From Thermothielavioides terrestris NRRL 8126 (Eukaryota; Ascomycota; Sordariomycetes; Sordariales; Chaetomiaceae), in the NCBI RefSeq assembly GCF_000226115.1, contig NC_016459.1:62001-126000 (forward strand): a stretch of DNA of 64,000 nucleotides, read 5' to 3'. The notes beneath the pieces were generated by a model, which was given only the letters and a program-made list of their open reading frames with translations, was not told the DNA's origin and did not search any database. Position numbers and translations under genes: made by a program. Position 1 is the first letter of the stretch. Every line of letters begins with the position of its first letter. Of the stretch, positions 48,647-60,115 are shown piece by piece.

Positions 48647-50697
48647 TCAGAGCATCCGCCCCCATGTGGTCCACCACACGCCCACGTTTGCGGCGACGAC
48701 CAGATCCAGCATCTTCAGGCCCTCGTCGTGGATGATGAGCTTCCCCAACTTCACTCTCCTCCCTCGGCTCCCGCCTCCAGCGTGCTCCCTGCCCAGGCTC
48801 AAATCCATCGGCGCATCGACGCCGTGGTCGCCGCCGCCCTCCTCGTCGTCGAAATCCTCGTCGCTGTCGCTGCTGCTGCTTCGCGACCTGTGATGCAGCA
48901 GCTTGCTAAACTTGGCCGAGAGATGGTTGGCATCGCGGTGTCTGCCGCCGCCCTCGGCCCGTGATGCGCCGCTGCTCGGCAGGTTGAAGCGCAGCTCGCT
49001 GACGGGTTTGGCCCCCACCAGGGCCGACGTGAGTTCGTCGCCGCGCGACCGGCCCATCGCCTGCGCGTCCCGGATGCTCTGCGCCACCTCGCGCGGGTCG
49101 AGCCTCGCGGCGGACGTCGGGTCGAGGATGTGGCGGCACTTGAGGCTGCGCCCGTTGGTGCTGGTCCGGAACTCGCACCGCCCGTTCCACGGGCTCAGGA
49201 ACACGTAGCCCTTCGGCTTCAGACCCGGGCCCGGGTGTGTGATGAGCGTGGGCGAATGCCTCCCGTCGGCCGAGTCGACGGAGCCGATGGTCGAGGTGCT
49301 GCCCTGGCGCGTATGGAAGGGCCGGGCAGAAAGTAGGTCCTCGGCCGCCGTGCGCCCGTCATGCGTGGGACTGCCGGGACGGTCTTTGCGCTGCAGGGCC
49401 CTTTTGAGGTTCGATTTCCAGCTCTGGCCGTACGACATGACGACTTGCCGCGAGAACCCCTCCTCTGCCGGGTGCCATGCAGGTTTGAGCGTCGCCGCAG
49501 GCTTGCCAACCTGCGTGGCGTCTCCCACGGCGCCGTGAGGGCCTTGCTGCGCAAACGAGGACCCTGGGGCAGGGCGGTATCCCTCCACATCCGCCCGGCT
49601 GGGCATGTCCCGGTACTTGGCGTAGCCCGAGGTCTCGAGGCGGATGTCGATGCTCTGCGCATGTGTCGCCAAACCCCCCATGTTGTCGGGATCGAGGTCT
49701 GGGTCGGCGTTATCGGGCGTTGGCACGTTGGTCTGGAACCCAGAGACCTTGCCAACGTTGCACTGCGTTCCCGACGAGGGGTCGCGTCGGATGAGCGTGA
49801 GCGAGAAGGATACCGAGGCCGGCCGCCGTCCCGGCTTCCCAGGCGACGGCGTCCGGCCCAGGTTCATCGGCGAAACGGGTGACGCTAGAGACGCAACCTG
49901 CCCGGTAGGGTATTGTGCTGGTGTTGGGGGTTGTGTTGGGGTCGCCGGGCGACCCTGTGCTGTTGAGTTTGGTGGCATTGGCGGCGTGGCCATGTAGGCC
50001 CGATCCTGTGAGCTTGGCAAGTTGGATCCCAGCGCCTTTCGCTGGATCATCCCCGCGGAGGATACGGGCTGAGCCGGCGGGGCGGGGCTGTCGGACGGGA
50101 CGCCGGATCGCCGCTTCCGGAACATGGGATTTTCCCTATAGCCTTCCACGGTTTCGCTAGCCGACTGCGTTTTACTCTCGGATGCTGGGGCCTGCGGAGA
50201 AGGCTCGTGAAGCATTGGTGGAGGCGCCGATGGGGCTGCCGCATCTGCCGGTGTACGGCTTTGGGGGTTTAGTTTTGCGGCTTGCCCAGATGCTGGCAAC
50301 GGCTTTCGCGGGATCACACTCCTTGCGCTCTCCACGCTAGTGCGGACCGGAGCGACAGCATCAGCCCGCTGAGCGGCCGCCAGAAGCTCATCTTCGGGTG
50401 AGTCAAGATGGACGTAGTACAGCGAGTTCGTGATGTCCTCTCCGGTCACATTCTTTTTGTGTGGCCGGAACGTGGACAAGATGATGTCTGAGCAGCGGCC
50501 GGGCATCAGCCATGTTAACCACCAACCGGAATCCCGGGCCCGGGGCTTGGGAACGCACCTTGTGTACCCGGCACCCGCGAGATGTACAGCGTAAGCGACT
50601 CCCGCAGCTCCGGATGGTAAGGGTACTGCGGAGGGTTTGCGGCGAGATAGTTGACGGTCGACAGCGACCTCGCCTCCAGGCGCGGCCTGGCCGCCAT
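48647..50697 (-). CDS. Fungal protein of unknown function, largely disordered, conserved-looking C-terminal parts
   Basis: 656 aa; exons 50697-50568 and 50487-48647, intron of 80 nt. I do not recognise a named domain. Seen: an ordered N-terminus (NPPQYPYHPELRESLTLYIS), a long Pro/Ser/Ala-rich middle, then ordered blocks PASVSFSLTLIRRDPSSGTQ, GYVFLSPWNGRCEFRTSTNG and ELTSALVGAKPVSELRFNLP, a Ser/Asp-rich acidic stretch (RSSSSDSDEDFDDEEGG) and a conserved-looking end IIHDEGLKMLDLVVAANVGV. There is no signal peptide or membrane helix, so nuclear or cytosolic is likely. Splicing replaces a poor upstream reading (start at 50788) by the better start at 50697. The stop lies 116 bp from the right edge of the transposon nest. 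Confidence 0.8.
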
Positions 50698-51695
50698 TTT
50701 CCTTGCTGGATGGGCCGCAAGCGGTCTTGGCTTGGTGTGATTTAGAGCCCCGACAAGGCACCCCGGCTGCTGCGGAACGGCGGCGCACGATCGGTTGTGA
50801 TCAGCGGTTGTGGGTGCAAAGCACGCCGGGGAGTAAGTAGGTAATCAACAGGATGGGGAGCTCGGCGAAGAGCTGAGATCGCGATGAGTCTGAGTGTATG
50901 CCCAATTAAATCGTTGAGAAGAGCGCGAAACCCGGCAGCGCCACACCAACCGCGAAGCGCCACTTGCCTGGGCCCAACGAACCTATCAGGGCCGGTCCGA
51001 TGTCTCTCCGCTCCATCTCAAGCCAAATTTTGCCCGGCGCTCTGTCTCCAGTTGGCGCCGATGAGCCACAATCATGCGCCAAGCGCCAGCTGTCAGTGAC
51101 GTCGCCTCCGCCAGCGAGCAAGGTTCGTCGTCAGCGCCCCGGAGGCTGTGCCGCCCGGTGACTTTCTTATTTTAAGCCGCTCTTGGGCTGCGTCGGGGGT
51201 AAAGTGTATTCCGTACTCACTCACGCAGCTGCATGCATGGCATGCATGTAGGCCAGCAACATGTCTCGGCTTGCCTGCTCCCGGTCCCAGGATCTCTCTC
51301 GACTTTCCAGCGCAGTGCCCTGGTACCTTAGGTAGGTGCCGTGGGTAAGGAACAGGACGAAAATGAAGTTCGCGGGGCCCAGCCCCGCAGTCGCCAGCGG
51401 TCGGCCACCCGGGCCCACCTTGCAGAGGGTCTCGTTCTGTTTGATGGCTGCTCTCGGTAAGGTAACCTGTGTACGTTACTGCGGTAGCCCTGAGTGGAGT
51501 GCCAAGCAGGGGTTGGTGGCTTACCTTTGCACCGACACCACCGCTCCTCGACCTGAGCTTTACCTTACCTACCGCCACCAAAGTTACCTCCTAGCGCGAC
51601 TGGCCAGCCGACCAGCGGCCCAATCTAAGGTACCTAAAATACCAGGTACAGTCCCATGTGCTATATGCATAAGGTAATTCCGGCTGGCAACTAAA
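50698..51695. other. Intergenic region between the unknown protein and the PKS
   Basis: 1.0 kb, GC-rich, without a supported gene. It contains GCATGCATGGCATGCATG (about 51229-51246) and a cluster of GGTACC/TACCTTAGGTA words (about 51320-51650), the densest such patch in the window. Both neighbours are on the minus strand, so it combines the PKS 3' end and the other gene's promoter. Confidence 0.5.
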
Positions 51696-54600
51696 TCAAT
51701 TCTTCTTCTTCCACCCGTTCTTTACAATGCTCGCTGCGAGGTCCATGAGGGTGCCGCTCGACAACAGTTGCATAATCTCTAGGGTGACGCGGTACTCCTT
51801 GGACACCCAATTGCGGATCTCAATAGCCGTTAGCGAGTCTAGGCCGAACGCCGTGATGTCCCTCGCCACGTCCAGATCGTCGGGCGAGATGGACAGCACG
51901 TCCGACAGCTTCTTGATGAGACCCTGAGCCGCCACGCTGGTGGCCTCCTCCTCCGAACCCGCCTCCTGGAACGCTTGCCCAGTCGGCATGGGCGCGTTGA
52001 ACGCCTCGCTCCCGTCCTTGGCCTGGGCAAGGCTTGCCGCCTTGAGCATGTCGAACCGCCGGTCGTGGGCGGCGTAGTAGGGCCAGTCTCCGTCGCACGC
52101 CGGCCGCAGCTTCAGGCCGGTGAGGTACTGCGGGCCGCCGACCCCCCGGACCGCCGCCGACAGCAGCGCGAGCACCTCCCTCTCGCTGATCGTCTCGTGG
52201 CCAAAATTGCGGAACACGCTCTCCTGCCGCCCCTTGTTCTCCGCCAGGTAGCCGGCGTTGGTCACTGCCGTCAGATCGAGCGCGGCGCCCGGGAGCCCGA
52301 TGCGCACGCGGTGCTGGATCAGCGCGTCGAGGAATGCGTTGGCCGCTGCGTACGCTCCTTGGCCGCGGCTGCCGATGATCCCGGCCGTCGAGGAGAAGAC
52401 GACGAAGTACTCCAGCGGCACATATCTCGCCTCAAGTGCCATGTGCATGTTCCACGCTCCGTCCACCTTGGGCCGGATGACCCGCCGGTAGTCATCGTAC
52501 GTCAAGTTGTCGAGCAGTGTGTCCCGAAGCACCATCGCAGCATGTACCACGCCGCAAATTGGAGGAAGATGGCGTCGGCAGTCCTCGACAAACTCGGTGA
52601 CCTGGCGCATGTCGGCCACATCACACTTCATCACTGTTAACATGGCCCGGTAACGTTCCGTCTCGGGCTTGAGTGCTTCCACCACTCCGCTGTGAAGGCC
52701 GCTTCTTGACACCAGCACGATGTGGCGGGCGCCGTTCTCCATCATGTACTTGGCTACCGATCTGCCGAGACCGCCTGTCCCGCCGACGACGATGTGGGTC
52801 GCATCACTCCGGAACACCGACTTCGGTCGGCGGTGCACTGCCTTTTTTTTGTTCAGAGCATTAGCCTTGTGCGTTTCTTCTCGATCAGTTCAGTGAGGAC
52901 TTCCGTGGAGAGAGGGACCTACCTTCACCCGTCCCCTGCCATCAACGCGGACCACCACCGGCTCCACAGCACCTTTGCGGACCAGCCGAAGGCCGCGTGC
53001 CAGCTTCGACACCGGCACGACCTTCTTGGCGGGCAGCGGGTCGAGGAGGCCGAATCTCATGTTCTCGATGGTTGCCATCAGCGTCCGCTGCATGCTCTCG
53101 GGCTGCTGCGTCGCCAAGTCGTACATATCCACCGAGGCGAAGGCGGCATTGACGCTGCCGAGCTCCACGCGCGTGCGCGGGTGCGAACCCCGCCGGATCT
53201 CGACGAGCCGCCCAAAGTCAGCCAGACACTTGACAGCCACTGCCGTGTTTGGGCCGGCCAGAACCAGCGCGGCGTCTGCGCCCCTGCCACGCGTGGCCGC
53301 GTGCACATGCTTCCGGAGGTACGCGCTGCGCGCGTCCAAGATCCGGTGGTCTGGCACGCCGGCGCGTTGCGCCGCTCTGGCCTGCTCCTTGTTTCGGATC
53401 AGCACCAACGGGATGGCGCCTCGCGCTCTCGTCACCTGGATCGCCGCGAGTCCGATGGGTCCGGACATATCAATCAGCACGCGCTCCTTTGGATGGATGT
53501 CTATCAAGTGCTCGAGGGCGTAAATCGCGGGTATCACGGCGTCCGGGATGCTTGCTGCTTGCTCCCTGGTGATCCAGCGGGGCAAGCATATAAAGTTTCC
53601 GAGTTTCGCGCGGACGCGCGAACTAAAGCGACCCTCAACGAGGGCGAGGACCCGGTCCCCTGGCCAATACATGATGGCGGAGCGGCCGACTCGCGTGACC
53701 CTTCCGCAGCAACCGCGCGTCACGCGCCCGGTGTTTCCGGCTGCGACGTCTTCCGCCGAGAGCGTGCACGCGGTCACGGCGATCTCCACTTCGTCCTCCC
53801 CCAGCGGCGTCTTCGGGGCGTCCTCGAAGTAGACTTCCTCGTTGCCGCCGGACGAGCCGCTGCCGCCGCGCTGGGGCGCGAGGCTGAGCGGGCGCCCGGG
53901 CTGATGGAAGTTCTGCCAGTACGGTGCCGACTCGCCCAGATTGCGCTGGACTTCGACGTTAGCCTGCTTGTCGGGCACGATTCTCGGCACGGTGAGGGTG
54001 CCGTCGGCCTCGGCGAACTCCATCTCGGTGGGGCCTGGGCCCTCCGACAGCACCGACGTGGCGAAGGCTTCCCAGATCAAGGCCGCCTGCGCGGCCGCGT
54101 CGAGCCACGAGTCCGGATCCAAGTCCAGCGTGGCCGCGACGATGCACCGCTCCGAGCGCACGGTGCGCAGCAGGCCGCTGGCCAGGCTGGCCTTGGGGCA
54201 TGTCGGGAATCGCGTGGCGCCTTTCGTCACCCACAGAAGGCCGGGAGCCTGTGACAGCAGGGCCTTGACGCGGTAGAATATTTCCTCGCCCATGGAGGCC
54301 AGCACGGGCGTCCAGACTTCGGAGAGGACGATGAAGAAAAAAGGGGACCAGACCAGGATCTCCCCGAGATGGCGGACCTTTGGTGCCACACCGGTCTTGC
54401 TCTTGAGTAGGCTTGAGAGTGCCACGACGAGCGGGTCTTTGGCCTGAAGCATGTCCCGGACGACGAGCACGATCCTGCGGCTGGGGTTGTGGCACAGCTC
54501 CGCGGTACCGTCGGGGATGCAGTCCACGAGGTAGCTCCAGCTGGCCTTGTAGCACAGCTCGCGCGGCATGGGGATCTCCGGGCGGCTCGGCTCGAGCGCC

Positions 54601-57600
54601 GCGAATTTCAGACCGGACATGCAAATGGCGGCCGGGTCGGTGGTGTCTGTGGCCTTCCAGAGCTCGACCATGAAGCTGCCGGGTTCCGGCTCCGGCGTGG
54701 CGCGCGCCGCAGCCGACTCGCCCGCGCGAAAAGCCTTGGCCAACGACGAGTGTACGGTCATGTGGCGGATGAAGGAGGGAAGGTAGGGCACCGTCGTCTT
54801 GCCCCAGGCATCCAGCTGGTAGCTGAACACGGGAAGCTGGAACATGGCTTCTACCACGGACGGACGGAGCTCGTACCGAGCCTCGTGGCTCATCGGCATC
54901 TCCGGGGCCCCGTCTTGGACGAGGAGCTGGCCGCTCGCTTCACTCTCATCCACCTCGACGGCGACGAACGACTGGAACGAAAATGGGTAGACCATGCCCG
55001 CTGCAACGAGGCGCTGGTAGACGCCCGCCAGGGTCGCGCGGAAAGGCACGGCGTGGGGTCCGCGCCAGTCACCGGGACTGACGTAGATCTTGTGGGCGCG
55101 CATGGCCGCCGAGCGAAAGAGCATGCGTCGGCGGGCCCTCGCGCTCGTTGCTTGCGCCGCCCGGGCGACCGCAGCCTTGGCGCACGGCGTGCGACGGGGC
55201 GCGGCCACCAGAGTGCCGGTGCAGTGGCTCATCCACCCGCGGCTGCATTCGTGGGAGGAAATGTGGAAGTCGTAGCTGCCGTCCGTGTTTGGCCAGCTGG
55301 AGGAGCGCGTGGTCAACACGAGCTCGTACTCGCGATCGTCGTCGACGAAGAGATTCTCGGCGATCTTCAGGTTCCAGATGTCGAACTGGGCGGCGTGCGT
55401 CCCCTTCAGGGCTGCCATCTGCGTCGCGGCCTCGATGACCATCGAGACGAAGCCGCCGGCGGGGAACACCATGCGCGACTGCACCCGGCACCACCTGAGC
55501 CAGGGCAGGTCGGCCGTGGTGAAGACGTTCCGCCATGTCGGCTCCAGGTCGCTGGACCAGTCGGCCATGGTGCCCAGCAGGTCGTGGCGCGCGAACGGCT
55601 TGAGCCGGTGCAGGCGGCTGACGCGCGACTCGTACCAGTACTTCTGCCGCGTCCAGGGGTACGTGTACGGCGACGGGATCAGCTGAGGCGATTCGTTCTC
55701 CTCGTGATGGTGGTTGACCTCGTAAAAGTTGAGCGGGTGTCCGCGCACGAACAGCTGGCCGGCCGTCTCGAGACAGGTGCGTGTCGCGTCCTGGTCGCGG
55801 ATCAAGGTCGGCAGGTACGTGGTCTTCCCGGCGATGCCCATCGCTTGCAGGATCTGCTTGATGGGGCCCTGGAGCGCGGCGTGGGGCCCGACCTCGATGA
55901 GAATGTCGGGCTTGTGCTCGATGCAGAGGCCCTGGAGTGCCGTCGAGAAGCGGACCGCCTGCGTGAGATTGTCGACCCAGTACCGTGCGCCGAGCTCCTT
56001 GAAGGCGACCCTGCGGCCGTACAGCGAGGAGAAGAACTGGACGGGGGCGGCCCCCCTTTCGATGAGGGGGTGGATGTGGCCGACGCGGCGGAGATACGAT
56101 TCGGCGATCAGTTGGATATGCGGGGAGTGGTAAGCCACGTCGACGAAGAGCTTGCGGTAGAAGATGCCCCTCTGCTGCATGATCACCGCCACACGGTCGA
56201 GGGCGGCTTCGTCGCCGGAGAGTGTGCACGAGGACGGCGAATTCTCACAAGCCACGACGACGCAGGCGTCCGTCACCGTTGCGAGCACCGGCGCCAAGTC
56301 GCTGGCACCGGCCCCGACGGCCATCATGGAACCCCGGAGAGTGGGGTGCCGCGCCTTCAGCTCGGTGATCATCCTGCCTCTGTAGAAGGCTGCAGAGATG
56401 GCCGCCTTGAACCCCAGGGCACCGGCCGCGTAGGCCGCCGCGATCTCGCCGCTGGAATGACCCGTGACGGCAATCGGCTGGATGCCGAATGAATGGAGCA
56501 GGTCTGTCAAGGCCAGCTGCACGGCCGTGCAGAGGGGCTGGCTGATGTGGGCCAGTCCGACCCGGGACTCCTCACGGTCCCGGGTGAGCTCAGTGTAGAT
56601 GGAGAAGTCGGCGATGGGCCACAGCGCTTCGTCGGCTCGCAGGATGGAATCGAGGAACACGGGGTGGGTGCGCAGCAGCTCGCGGCCCATGGCCCACCAC
56701 TGGGCTCCCTGTCCGGTGTAGACGAAGGCGAGGCGGGGCGGGTCGCTCGGGGCGCGTGCCATGGTCGTGTCGCGGCTGTTCAGGGCGGCGGCGACGCCGC
56801 CGCACATGTCAGCCACGACGGCCACCCTCCACGGGAGGTGCGACCGGCGCTGGCACAGCGTGTAGGCCAAGTTCTTGGGCAGCGTCGACTGATACAGCTC
56901 GGCGTGCCGCTCGATCCAGACGCTGAGCCTGCTGATGGTGTTCCGCAGGGCCGTCTCGTCGGCGGCGGAGAGGACGTAGAGCCTCAGGGGGCTCTCGCGG
57001 CTCTTCTCGGATACCTCGTACCCTTTCGGCTTGGGGGCGGCGCTGAGCACGGCCATCGAGTTGGACCCGCTGAAGCCGAAGTTGTTGACGCACACGTACT
57101 TGCGTTTGGGCGGCCACGGCCGCTGGGCGGTCGCCACCTTCATGTTCCACTGGCTGAGCGGAATGCTCTCGTTGGCGCGCTCAAAGTCGGCGTTGGGCAG
57201 GATGAACCGGTACGACAGGATCAAGGCGGCCTTGATGACCGACACGAGGCCGCTGGCGCACTCGAGGTGGCCGACGTTCGGCTTGACCGATCCGATGTGG
57301 AGCGGGTCCTCGGGGTCGAACAGGTGGCTGACGGCTCGGTAAATGGCCCTTGCCTCGATGGGATCGCCCTTCTTGGTGCCCGTCCCGTGGGCCTCGAAGA
57401 AGCCGATCTCGCGCGGGTCGATCCTGGCCTCGGCGAAGACCTTGCGGAGCAGCCGCTCCTGCTCTTCCGGGCTCGGGGCGGCGATACCGACGGTACGGCC
57501 GTTGTGGCTGAGCCCTGTGTGCGTGATTACGGCGTAAATGTAGTCATTATCCGCCTCGGCGCTCGCGAGGGGCTTGAGGATGAGGCACGCAGCGCCCTCG

Positions 57601-58431
57601 CCCCTGGCGTAGCCCGACTTGGCGCGGTGGTCAAAAGCGTATGTCTTTCCGGCGTCGGAAAAGAGGTGGAGCTTACCCATGGAGACCCAGATGTCGGGGT
57701 CCGTGAGCAGGTGCGAGGCGGCCACGATGGCCAGGTCCGACTCGCCAGCGTGGATGCTCTGGACCGCGAGGTGCAGGGCATGCAGGCTCGACGAGCAGGC
57801 CGTGTCGACGGCGACGGCGGGACCTCGCAAGTTGAAGTAGTAGGACACGCGGCCGGCCAGGAAGGCGCCCTGGTTGCCCGTCGCGTCGAAGGTGGGGATG
57901 TGGTCGAGGTCGCGCAGGTTGCTGGTCCGGTGCTCGGAGTAGTTGGCTCCGACGAAGACGCCCACCTTCTTCCCGGAGATGGACTCCTTCGGCACGCCGC
58001 CGTTCTCCAGGGCTTCGTAGACGCACTCCAGCAATAGCCGCATGGCTGGGTCTGTATTCGGGGCGGGGAGGCCCGGGTCAGTCCTCTGATTGCACTGATG
58101 TCACACACTCGGATACGCTCGATGCTCTTGATGCTCCGTCTGGTCACTCACCCATGGACTCGACTTCCTTCTTGGTGATGTCGAAGAAGCCGGCGTCGAA
58201 CTCGGACACGTCGCCGCTGATGAAGTAGCCTCCCTGTGAGTTGAAGCAACCTTTCCTGTCGGGATTAGGGTGGTGGTAGGCGCCCGCGTTGAAACGATCC
58301 GCGGGGACCTCCGACCAGCCGGTCCGCTTGCGTGACAACATCTGATACAAATCACTGAGTGTCGAGATGTCGCCCGGCAAGCGGCTGCCGATGCCGATGA
58401 TGGCGGCGAGCCTACGCTTGTGCGAACCCAT
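51696..58431 (-). CDS. Highly reducing-type type I polyketide synthase (KS-AT-DH*-ER*-KR-ACP)
   Basis: Iterative megasynthase of 2184 aa building a polyketide from malonyl-CoA. Exons 58431-58152, 58051-52923 and 52841-51696; introns of 100 and 81 nt. Domains: KS (residues about 8-435; Cys179 in DTACSSS, His315 in HGTGT, His355 in GHLE), AT (about 530-850; Ser626 in GHSSGE), DH (about 915-1250), a structural region, ER (about 1495-1800), KR (about 1815-2000; GGTGGLG 1823-1829, Tyr1967 and Asn1971), ACP (Ser2139 in GLDSL). There is no methyltransferase domain: DH to ER is only about 245 residues. Odd: the DH motif reads WCRVQSRMVFP, with Cys948 in place of the catalytic His and Ser952 for Gly, and the second acid is Glu1161, so DH looks dead; the ER nucleotide motif is SGPIGLAA. 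There is no thioesterase; the divergent FSH hydrolase may release the product. Confidence 0.95.
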
Positions 58432-59099
58432 GGCGGGTTGCTTCGGGCAGTTTTGGAGGAACGAGCGAGTTTACAAATGTGGTTCGTGCCCGCAGACACG
58501 TCGAAGCAACGCCGTTGCTTCCATGAGCAAGTCTAGTAGGGTGAAAACGGAAGCCGGAAGAGGAAAAACCGCCTGGGCTGTGCTTATATCGCGCCGTGGC
58601 CCACATGCGCCAGCACTCGCCCCCTGCGCCATCATGTGTTATACTGACATGGCATTCGCGTCTTGACCCGGGATGTGAAACACCCTAAAGCTCGTCCGTG
58701 AAACTCACTCGGGTTCGGACGCCTGGCATGTATTTAACCTCCACTCCGAACGGCGGTTCGCCAACGCTAACTAGCCGCCGACGTAGCTGATGACTAGCCC
58801 ATTACGGGGAGGCGGGCTTGTGAAGAACAATACCGCAGAGATTGTGATCGTGCCTGACCCGAAAGCATCATGACGTTGATCCTCGTCAACGCCTAGGTGC
58901 CGACCGCTCTACCCCCGTCCAGCACAAAAGGTCGTCATGCCCCTCGTGGCTATGTATGCCTGCCGAAGCATGTGAAGTGTGAATAAAAGCTCTGGCGACG
59001 GTCCTCCCCCTTATATAATAATTGTTGGCACACAGGCGGCGGGCGCTTTGCCGGATAGGGAAAACAGGTAGAAATTAGCACTGGGATACTAATAGCACC
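58432..59099. promoter_or_regulatory. Divergent promoter region, PKS / FSH hydrolase
   Basis: 668 bp between divergent starts. TATA-like words lie about 85 bp before the hydrolase (TTATATAATAA, about 59011-59021) and, on the minus strand, about 150 bp before the PKS (GATATAAGC, near 58582). The layout suggests co-regulation. Confidence 0.5.
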
Positions 59100-60115
59100 A
59101 TGCAATTTCTGTGTCTTCCCGGTGCGTTCGGAAGTGCCAAGGCAGGTCTACTTTCTGGAACAGTGCCGTGTCACTACTGGCTCGTGTTTTCCGCGTGACT
59201 GGCTGGCTGACTCCACGGCGTCCAAGAACTTCCGGGTGCAGCTGGGCCCGCTGGCCCAGGAAATCGAACGGCGGGGGCTCGCATCCTTCGTTTACACCCA
59301 GGGGAGGCACGAGGTCGAACCGCCCAAGGGCTGGGAGAATTACTTCGGTGCCCGCCCGTGCTACCGCTTCATCGACACGCGCCACGGCGACGTCTTCGAC
59401 CACCTGCGACGCATCATCCAGATGCCCCGCGGTCTCGACGCCGAGGACGCGATGCGCATGTTCCAGAACCTGAGTACGGATGAGTCGTGGCAAAAGGAGG
59501 TCCTGACCGAGGCGGTCGACGACGTGTTCAACACGATCGACGAGAACCCGGATGTCGACGCCATCCTCGGCTACTCAGAAGGCGCCCTGATCGGGGCCAG
59601 CTTGGTGGTGGAGGAGGCGATGCGGGCTGAGAGGACCGGGAGGCCGCGGCGCATCAAGGTAAAGAAAACCAGAGCACGCCTGCAAGGTTAGAAGTGAAGG
59701 GCCGGTTCGCTGACGTTGTACTCAACGAACCTCGCAGTTCGCCGTCTTCATCTCCGGATCTCCCCCGTTCAAGCAGCTAGACGACGGTAGTGTCATCTGC
59801 CTGCTGGCCGACGAGGTGGGAACTGCCATCGACATCCCGACTTTACACATCTGGGGTTGCGACGACGCCTTCTTGACCAGCGCGGTGGCCTTGTTCAACG
59901 TCTGCGACCCGTCCAAATCGGAGCTCTTCGACCACGGCTTGGGCCACATCGTGCCCCGCGATGCCGAGAATATCCGCCTCATATCTGACATTCTCGAAGA
60001 CATGATCCGCAAGGTTGAGGAGGAGAATGGTCGAGGAGTGGAGACATCCTCCAACGCGGGCTCGCTGACGGACGGAGACGGCCCTGCGGGCCTGTTTCCG
60101 CAGCTCGAGGACTAA
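59100..60115 (+). CDS. FSH1/LovG-like serine hydrolase
   Basis: Alpha/beta-hydrolase of 283 aa, probably releasing the polyketide from the PKS, since that enzyme has no thioesterase. Exons 59100-59141, 59227-59658 and 59738-60115. Seen: N-terminus MQFLCLPGAFGSAKNF, nucleophile Ser131 in GYSEG, an acid at Asp200/Asp201 in WGCDDAF and His228 in LGHIVP, the full triad. The first exon is 14 codons. Its only donor that keeps phase with NFRVQLGP is GC (AAG|GCAGGT), so intron 1 is an apparent GC-AG intron; the nearby GT at 59146 breaks the frame. Known precedent: LovG frees the product of the lovastatin HR-PKS. The role here is inferred from position and family. Confidence 0.88.

Noticed and set aside
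52722..58037. Long plus-strand open frames of 510, 667 and 514 codons covering almost the whole PKS gene
   Set aside because: They are mirror frames produced by strong third-position GC bias of the PKS exon; no domain or splice logic is seen in them.
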